Origin: Chryseobacterium koreense CCUG 49689
GTDB lineage: Bacteria > Bacteroidota > Bacteroidia > Flavobacteriales > Weeksellaceae
DNA: 37,917 nt
Direction: 5' to 3'
Assembly: GCF_001045435.1 (NCBI RefSeq)
Contig: NZ_LFNG01000023.1
Location: 1-37,917, forward strand
Each line of letters begins with the position of its first letter. Within the stretch, counting starts at the first letter, position 1. Made by a program: the position numbers and the translations under genes. Positions 33,125 to 37,917 of this stretch are shown one piece after another. The notes beneath the pieces were generated by a model. It saw nothing but the letters and a program-made list of their open reading frames with translations. It made no database searches and was not told where the DNA came from.

Positions 33125-33763
33125 ATGACCCTATTTTTTGATGAACCATTGATTGAAAGTCTTTTGGATGCAAGAGACCAACAAAAAACAATTGTTGAGA
33201 CAAAATACGCCTTCAACACCATTTTAAAGGACGATTTTCCCGAACTCAATCGTTTAGAGAACATACACCCAAGTATAAAAGAATTTTACAATGAAATAGC
33301 TGATGGTTTTCAGCTCAATTGGAAGAAAGACGAAAACAGCTTTGGATTTATTCAGTTGGCTGAAATGAAACATTTATTAGCAGGAGCAAACGGAAACGGC
33401 ATTTATTTCAATGAAGATTTGCCACAAGATACAGATATCCGTTTCTTTCATCCCTTAGATCTCCCTACACCCGAAACCTATGTAGGTTTTATCATCAAGC
33501 CCGATACCATTTACCAATCGGTTTATTATTTACACGGAGACAACGAGCTTTCCAATCTCGATTTGGATTTTCACGGTTACACCGAAATGGCTTACGAAGC
33601 ACGTGTTTTCAATTATTGGCAACTTGTTTTGTTGGAATATATGAACGGAAAAAATTCTGAAATTACTGAAACTTTCAAAACCGAAATGCCACAGATTTTC
33701 CCGGATTGGACGTGGGAAAACTTTATTGAAAAATTTGAAAGTTTGAGATTGTCTAACAAATAA
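33125..33763 (+). CDS. SMI1/KNR4-like immunity protein, copy 2
   Basis: A duplicate of the previous gene with the same 212-residue length. Nearly all differences lie in the first 75 residues (for example SLLDARDQQKTIVETKYAFN against SLLEAEEDLKTIKEVKYHYN). The rest, including LHGDNELSNLDLDFHGYTEM, is almost unchanged. If this family binds toxins, the N-terminal third is the likely specificity region; that is inference from the pattern of change. Confidence 0.78.
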   Translation: MTLFFDEPLIESLLDARDQQKTIVETKYAFNTILKDDFPELNRLENIHPSIKEFYNEIADGFQLNWKKDENSFGFIQLAEMKHLLAGANGNGIYFNEDLPQDTDIRFFHPLDLPTPETYVGFIIKPDTIYQSVYYLHGDNELSNLDLDFHGYTEMAYEARVFNYWQLVLLEYMNGKNSEITETFKTEMPQIFPDWTWENFIEKFESLRLSNK

Positions 33764-33834
33764 TAATAAAGAAAACTAACGACTGGAGTTTGAAAGAATA
33801 TTTAAAAGATAAATAAACAATCAAAAGTATAAAA

Positions 33835-34110
33835 ATGGATATCCAATTTATTTATGATAAGAGCGAACCTCTTGACATCTTCATTAATCTAAGAGATAAA
33901 TATGGTTTTGATGATAGAGATGGTCTTTCGCTGATAATGCTTGGATTGGATGCTTATGAAGTTGGAGATGATAACAGATTGATACACCAGTTGGAACGTC
34001 AATTAGATATTGACTTAGCCTTATTGGATTACTGGAATATTGAAACACACGACAAATACATGCCAATTGATCCGATTAAAAATGTGTTGGAAATAACAAA
34101 AAACAAATAG
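33835..34110 (+). CDS. Small acidic array protein, 91 aa
   Basis: A 91-residue acidic protein: MDIQFIYDKSEPLDIFINLR, then YGFDDRDGLSLIMLGLDAYE, LIHQLERQLDIDLALLDYWN. It is predicted cytosolic and largely helical. I do not recognise a family. It lies 71 bases after the SMI1 pair and directly before a coding remnant, so it could be the intact partner of a damaged neighbour. Confidence 0.65.
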   Translation: MDIQFIYDKSEPLDIFINLRDKYGFDDRDGLSLIMLGLDAYEVGDDNRLIHQLERQLDIDLALLDYWNIETHDKYMPIDPIKNVLEITKNK

Positions 34111-34111
34111 C

Positions 34112-34268
34112 ACGACAACCACAGTTTTATGAAAACATTCAGTATGATTTCAACACCACAAAACAGTATTTGCAACGACAGTTTTTAAACGACATCAACT
34201 TTTTAATAGAGCGTATGGAAAGAAATCAACTCAATGGAGTGCAAAAAGTAAAATACAGTTTGGAATAG
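34112..34268 (+). pseudogene. C-terminal fragment of an unidentified protein
   Basis: In a frame different from the preceding gene, 52 codons without a start read ARQPQFYENIQYDFNTTKQY, LQRQFLNDINFLIERMERNQ, then LNGVQKVKYSLE and a stop. The composition is coding-like and helical, as in the end of a larger protein. The fragment suggests that a gene, possibly a toxin or immunity C-terminus, was deleted or recombined here. The family is not recognised. Confidence 0.5.
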
Positions 34269-34305
34269 GAGAATGAAATTATCATAAAATAAATATTAAA
34301 AAACG

Positions 34306-34875
34306 ATGAACAGACCTGAAAAAATAGATTTTTTTGAACTTTCAGATACGATACTGGAACGATTAAATTCCGAAGCAAACACCAAGCTTACGCATTACGA
34401 CATCAGTTTGAAATTGTGTCGGGATACCAATTATCCGTCCGACAAATTCAACATTTATTTATTTGTTTTTGATGAAGAGTACAGCGTTGCGTATTACACA
34501 GAAGACTGCGATACGGTAACTAAAATTGCAAATCTATTATTTGTTCACGCTGCCGATGATTATGGTTATGAAGATACAAAACACGGCTTGATTGTTACAA
34601 AAATAAGCAGTTTGCACAACCGGTTGAGCGAAACGATTTATAAGTGTGAGGAAATCGTATCAAAGAAATTTGAACTCAAATCCGACTTATCGATTTTTGT
34701 TGATGAACAACATTACGACCGGGTTGATGAGAAAGGACTTCCGTTTTTTCAACTGAATGTTTACTCAAAAGAAAATAACCTCAACATCCGTTTTCCCATA
34801 GACTCCAATTCTGCTGAGTATCATAATCAGAAAGAAATATTGGCAACATTGGAAAACAAACTAAAAGGGTTTTAA
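34306..34875 (+). CDS. Unrecognised 189-aa array protein
   Basis: A 189-residue cytosolic alpha/beta protein with two similar halves. Residues about 27-75 (YDISLKLCRDTNYPSDKFNI, YLFVFDEEYSVAYYTEDCDT) and about 122-185 (SIFVDEQHYDRVDEKGLPFF, QLNVYSKENNLNIRFPIDSN) each look like a strand-rich unit. I do not recognise a family. It is followed 12 bases later by a SMI1-like gene in the same transcript. Confidence 0.68.
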   Translation: MNRPEKIDFFELSDTILERLNSEANTKLTHYDISLKLCRDTNYPSDKFNIYLFVFDEEYSVAYYTEDCDTVTKIANLLFVHAADDYGYEDTKHGLIVTKISSLHNRLSETIYKCEEIVSKKFELKSDLSIFVDEQHYDRVDEKGLPFFQLNVYSKENNLNIRFPIDSNSAEYHNQKEILATLENKLKGF

Positions 34876-34887
34876 ACGATTAAAAAA

Positions 34888-35631
34888 ATGAAAAACATAT
34901 ATGATTTTATTTGGGAGCAATTATATTTTGACGAAATATGTCAAAGTAAAAATAATGGCTGTACGCTATTGGCTCCAGGTCCTGTTTTAGGTAAAGGTAT
35001 TTCAGCAGCTGAAATTCTTGCAGTAACACAACAAAATAATATCCAATTCCCTGATTCCCTCATTGAATTTTACAAACAGGCTTCACAATTGAACTTAAGA
35101 TGGGAAATATTCGAAGGAGAAAGCGGAGGGCGGAAAGATACTTCTATCCAGTTCAAAGAAAATTCTTGGCTAAAAGAGAACTACCTGGATAAAGGGTATA
35201 CCTGGGAAGCCGTAAAGATTTTATTAAGCGGAAACCTGAATATTTCCGAACTCAAAAATATCATTGATTTAGACGATTTGAAAGCGACAGGAATGTTCCA
35301 GGCAGCCGAAAAAATCGGGATGAAAGGCGGAGATTTACGTCCCATAGATTTCAACGAATATGCCGTTGCCTGTATGAAAGTCGAAGACGGAAAACTCATC
35401 GACAACATCTATCTCTACACAGGTTTCGGAGGTTTCCCCGAAGCTTTACACAATATGAACGTAACCTTTGAGCAGTATCTGGAACTGGCTTATAAAGCCA
35501 AATGTTTCAATTATTGGAATTTGACCTATTGCTTGAAAGAAAAATCACCGAGTTATGAACTGATGAAACGCTTTTTCCCTGTCATTTTTCCGCATTTAGA
35601 AGCTGATTTGGCAGATTTTGGAATAAATTAA
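34888..35631 (+). CDS. SMI1/KNR4-like immunity protein
   Basis: A 247-residue SMI1/KNR4-like protein. IQFPDSLIEFYKQASQLNLR contains the typical helix and turn of the fold and parallels EFYNETADGFQLRW in the duplicated pair upstream. The C-terminal part shares the array signature YLELAYKAKCFNYWNLTYCL followed by FFPVIFPHLE. It has no signal peptide. It is probably an immunity protein against a cytosol-acting toxin, but its partner is not visible. Confidence 0.75.
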   Translation: MKNIYDFIWEQLYFDEICQSKNNGCTLLAPGPVLGKGISAAEILAVTQQNNIQFPDSLIEFYKQASQLNLRWEIFEGESGGRKDTSIQFKENSWLKENYLDKGYTWEAVKILLSGNLNISELKNIIDLDDLKATGMFQAAEKIGMKGGDLRPIDFNEYAVACMKVEDGKLIDNIYLYTGFGGFPEALHNMNVTFEQYLELAYKAKCFNYWNLTYCLKEKSPSYELMKRFFPVIFPHLEADLADFGIN

Positions 35632-35643
35632 AACACTCAAAAA

Positions 35644-36055
35644 ATGAAACTATTTTATAAGGAAAACCCGCCCATAACGGCACAAGACATTCGGGAATTT
35701 GAAGCCAATCTCGGAGCTTCCCTGCCCGAAGACTACAAAGCACACTTATTAACTCAATGGCGGACACACCAATAGTATGGACATCTACTTTGGCTTTCCC
35801 GACGATGGCATCAACCTGTTGTATTTTTATCCCCTGAAATATGGTGATTCAGAACAAGTAGGACAACACGACTATCTGCCGTATAAACACATCAGTATTG
35901 GTCGTTTCAGTACAGGTGACTTAGCAATGTCGCTCTTAGAGGATACTTATGGTCACATCTATTTCTACTACTCCGAAGTAGAATTGAATTTTCTGTCGTC
36001 TTCCTTTACAGCGTTTGTATCCGGACTGATTGACTATGCTGATGAGGAGGAATAA
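35644..36055 (+). pseudogene. SMI1/KNR4 protein gene with frameshift
   Basis: The first frame opens with ATG at 35644 and reads MKLFYKENPPITAQDIREFE, then LGASLPEDYKAHLLT, the canonical start of a SMI1/KNR4 domain, but ends after WRTHQ. Near 35752-35756 the reading must shift to continue as NGGHTNSMDIYFGFPDDGIN and run to EEE at 36055, which is the expected NGG continuation. Restoring two bases, or removing one, would join a protein of about 136 residues. Either this is a natural frameshift or a sequencing error; the downstream part could be reinitiated at ATG 35777. Confidence 0.8.
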
Positions 36056-36091
36056 AGCAAAACAATAAATTTCAGATTAAACAATAATACA

Positions 36092-36544
36092 ATGAAACAG
36101 TTACAACTCATTTTAGCAGTGTTATTACTAACAAGTACTTCCCTTTTCGCACAAAAAAGCAGAACCAATAACGGTTATTCAAACCATCCACCCAAAGGTA
36201 TGCGTGATTTCGATTGGCAGAACATATACAGCGGAGTTACCAAATGTGCCAATTGCGCAGGGCTTAAAACAACTTTAGAATTAAAAAAAGGCAATAAATA
36301 CATCTTGACCATCAAAGCAATTAATACGGAGGACGAACCCTTTGTAAAAAAAGGAACCTTCAAATGGAAAGGCGACGTTATTCATTTAGAAGGATTGGAA
36401 TCAGAGCGAACCGCCCATATGTACAAAATATCAGACACTGAAGCAAAGCAGCTTTATTTCTGGGACAATAAAATACACGGCGAAGACTGGACAGAATATA
36501 CCTTGACAAGAGTGGGAATAGTCGTAGGAGATACCAGCCGTTAA
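36092..36544 (+). CDS. NlpE-like secreted protein
   Basis: A 150-residue protein with a signal peptide (MKQLQLILAVLLLTSTSLFA). The mature part matches the NlpE N-terminal domain: DWQNIYSGVTKCANCAGLKT with the CxxC pair (Cys52, Cys55), TLELKKGNKYILTI, then GTFKWKGDVIHLEG and AKQLYFWDN. NlpE-type proteins sense envelope stress or copper; this one lacks the lipobox Cys of NlpE itself. It is out of keeping with an immunity array unless it protects the periplasm. Gaps of 36 and 69 bases separate it from its neighbours. Confidence 0.78.
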   Translation: MKQLQLILAVLLLTSTSLFAQKSRTNNGYSNHPPKGMRDFDWQNIYSGVTKCANCAGLKTTLELKKGNKYILTIKAINTEDEPFVKKGTFKWKGDVIHLEGLESERTAHMYKISDTEAKQLYFWDNKIHGEDWTEYTLTRVGIVVGDTSR

Positions 36545-36613
36545 CAAGAAAAGTAAGCCGTTCTGCCTTAGACTAATTGCAGGAAAAACAATAACAGTTA
36601 AAAAAACAAAACG

Positions 36614-37312
36614 ATGATAACAGAACACTATTTACAGTGTTTAAAGGAATTGGAAAACAATCCGAATATAGAAATGGGAAAATATAGTGATACAAACTAT
36701 TACCATTGTGAGCCACCTCTTCAAAGGAGTTTAGAAAGAAATAAGTTGAAACTAAGAGAGGGAAATTACATTATTTCCGATGTTGATTTAGAGATCTTTA
36801 ACCTATCTGCAATCGTTTTGAACTGGCATAGTAAGTTATCGCTGCGTGATGTGGTTTTAAAAGGCGGTTTTGTTTTCAACGGCATTACTGATGCACTGCT
36901 TTTTCCTACGGATGACTTTAAAAACAAGACTAACATAAAAGGAGATGAAGACTATTCCGAAAAATTAGGATGGTTTCACCGTTTGCCAATGGGAGTAGAT
37001 GACAGTATGCGAGGTTGTTTTATAAAGAAAGAAGGAAGTTTTCCTCCACCAATCGCTTTTTGTAACGCAGGAGCAGATTGGTACACCAGACTCGATTTGG
37101 ATTATTACAAATATATGGAGCTGCTCTTCCAAAACTACGGTTTCAAAGGCTGGCAATATTTCTATATGGACATCGTAAAAGAAATCCCAAATTTGGATGA
37201 GGTGTTAGATGATATGCGTGTAGCAGTAAAAACGTTGCCTTTGCTCTTTCCTGATAAAGACTGGTCGTATCACAAACAACGCTACGAAGAAGTGTTGGAG
37301 CAGTTGAAATAA
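36614..37312 (+). CDS. SMI1-like/array immunity protein, 232 aa
   Basis: A 232-residue cytosolic protein: MITEHYLQCLKELENNPNIE, then DVDLEIFNLSAIVLNWHSKL, LGWFHRLPMGVDDSMRGCFI, DLDYYKYMELLFQNYGFKGW and LPLLFPDKDWSYHKQRYEEV. The end (LFPDKDW) and the YxxYMELxxxxxGFKGWQ block resemble the IFPDWTW and AYEARVFNYWQ blocks of the SMI1-like pair upstream, so I regard it as a distant relative. No catalytic motif is seen. Confidence 0.68.
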   Translation: MITEHYLQCLKELENNPNIEMGKYSDTNYYHCEPPLQRSLERNKLKLREGNYIISDVDLEIFNLSAIVLNWHSKLSLRDVVLKGGFVFNGITDALLFPTDDFKNKTNIKGDEDYSEKLGWFHRLPMGVDDSMRGCFIKKEGSFPPPIAFCNAGADWYTRLDLDYYKYMELLFQNYGFKGWQYFYMDIVKEIPNLDEVLDDMRVAVKTLPLLFPDKDWSYHKQRYEEVLEQLK

Positions 37313-37339
37313 AACAACATTATTAAAAACAATAAAACG

Positions 37340-37917
37340 ATGTTAGAAAAATTTGAACAATTCATCAATGAATTAAAACAAAACCCACATATTTCAGTAA
37401 ATGAAGAAAGCGTAGCCGATAATAGAGAATTATTGGAATACCGTGATAACGAAGAATGCTTTGAAGAAGTGTATGAAGATTGGAAAATACGAGTTCCTGA
37501 AGAAGATTGGAAATATAACGATTTAGGTTCACTATGCCTTGATTGGGATTCGGTTACAGACCAACCCGGTGAGGAATATCTTTGGGGAGGTTTTCAGTTG
37601 CATACTTTCTCATCAGCGCTGTCATCTCCTTCTGATTTTTGGGACAGGTATAATGATAGCCCACGTTTTTGGAGAAACAATCCACAACCCGAAGCAGAAG
37701 CCATTTGGGAAACTTTTTTGCCTAAACTGAACTACATCAATGGTTCGGGTCACGGTAGTGATGGAACCTTCGGCTGTATTTTAAGAGAAGAAGGCATTTA
37801 TCCTTGTTCGGTTTACTTTTTCGATTCGGGTATTTGGTTTGAAATGGATATGAATTTGGAAACCTATTACAACACGATGATTGATTGCAAAGCAGTCTAT
37901 TATTGGCAGTATTTTTA
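37340..37917 (+). CDS. Array immunity-like protein, incomplete at window edge
   Basis: ATG at 37340 opens a frame that runs without a stop to the last base (192 codons plus two bases). It reads MLEKFEQFINELKQNPHISV, FEEVYEDWKIRVPEEDWKYN, LGSLCLDWDSVTDQPGEEYL and near the end MNLETYYNTMIDCKAVYYWQ. The last motif matches the array C-terminal block (YxxxxxxxKxxxYW), which places it in the SMI1-like group. The gene continues beyond the window. Confidence 0.7.
   Translation, partial: MLEKFEQFINELKQNPHISVNEESVADNRELLEYRDNEECFEEVYEDWKIRVPEEDWKYNDLGSLCLDWDSVTDQPGEEYLWGGFQLHTFSSALSSPSDFWDRYNDSPRFWRNNPQPEAEAIWETFLPKLNYINGSGHGSDGTFGCILREEGIYPCSVYFFDSGIWFEMDMNLETYYNTMIDCKAVYYWQYF

Larger units (their letters stand above)
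32449..33763 (+). repeat. Direct tandem gene duplication (SMI1/KNR4-like pair)
   Basis: The units 32462-33100 and 33125-33763 are preceded by the same AAAACGAAATAAAATGACC leader. From about codon 65 to the end they are nearly identical at DNA level; the first 60 or so codons carry most of the differences. Confidence 0.82.

Overview
The window looks like the chromosome of a flavobacterium in the Bacteroidota, most likely of the Chryseobacterium/Kaistella/Elizabethkingia group (Weeksellaceae). This rests on a type IX secretion C-terminal sorting domain, start sites preceded by A-rich stretches instead of Shine-Dalgarno sequences, several TAnnTTTG -7 boxes, low GC, and family content (bacterial glutaminyl cyclase, DUF4197 lipoprotein, TonB-plug-like secreted proteins). 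The assignment is an inference from families; no rRNA or tRNA was seen.

Region 1 (1-7,840, almost all minus strand) is a decaying accessory island. It holds a truncated glyoxalase/bleomycin-resistance-type gene and a toxin-first RelE/HigB-type module. Next comes a broken restriction cluster: a HpaII-like nuclease without its N-terminus, an HNH endonuclease, a small overlapping partner and a truncated vsr, with no methyltransferase. A MerC-GDCCVxC membrane protein follows, then a ParE/RelE module and a PIN-domain module. Four related copies of a roughly 100-160 bp intergenic repeat each sit immediately 3' of a minus-strand gene or operon, giving a cassette-like look.

Region 2 (7,841-25,700) is ordinary flavobacterial chromosome: an M1-family aminopeptidase, a glutaminyl-peptide cyclotransferase lipoprotein, a secreted propeller-like protein, a deoxynucleoside kinase, an ArsC-like protein, a DUF493 protein, a DUF4197 lipoprotein and an FMN/Fe-S glutamate-synthase-like protein. 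It also holds a T9SS cargo with duplicated propeller-like and CUB domains, an L,D-transpeptidase lipoprotein, glycogen synthase and branching enzyme (the latter with an unusual lysine-rich tail), a tiny PLDc_N-like membrane protein and an AraC-family regulator.

Region 3 (25,847 to the right edge, all plus strand) is the most interesting part. A secreted beta-flower-type repeat protein is followed by about 17 tightly packed genes that look like an orphan immunity array: two YD-like lipoproteins, five paralogues of one small-protein family (two subtypes), five SMI1/KNR4-like proteins (one frameshifted, one running off the edge), an NlpE-like secreted protein and several unrecognised ORFs. Three of these families are present as adjacent tandem duplicates at DNA level, with variation concentrated in blocks. 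A 52-codon C-terminal fragment of some other protein is embedded among them. This is the arrangement expected downstream of a polymorphic toxin locus, but no toxin is visible in the window.
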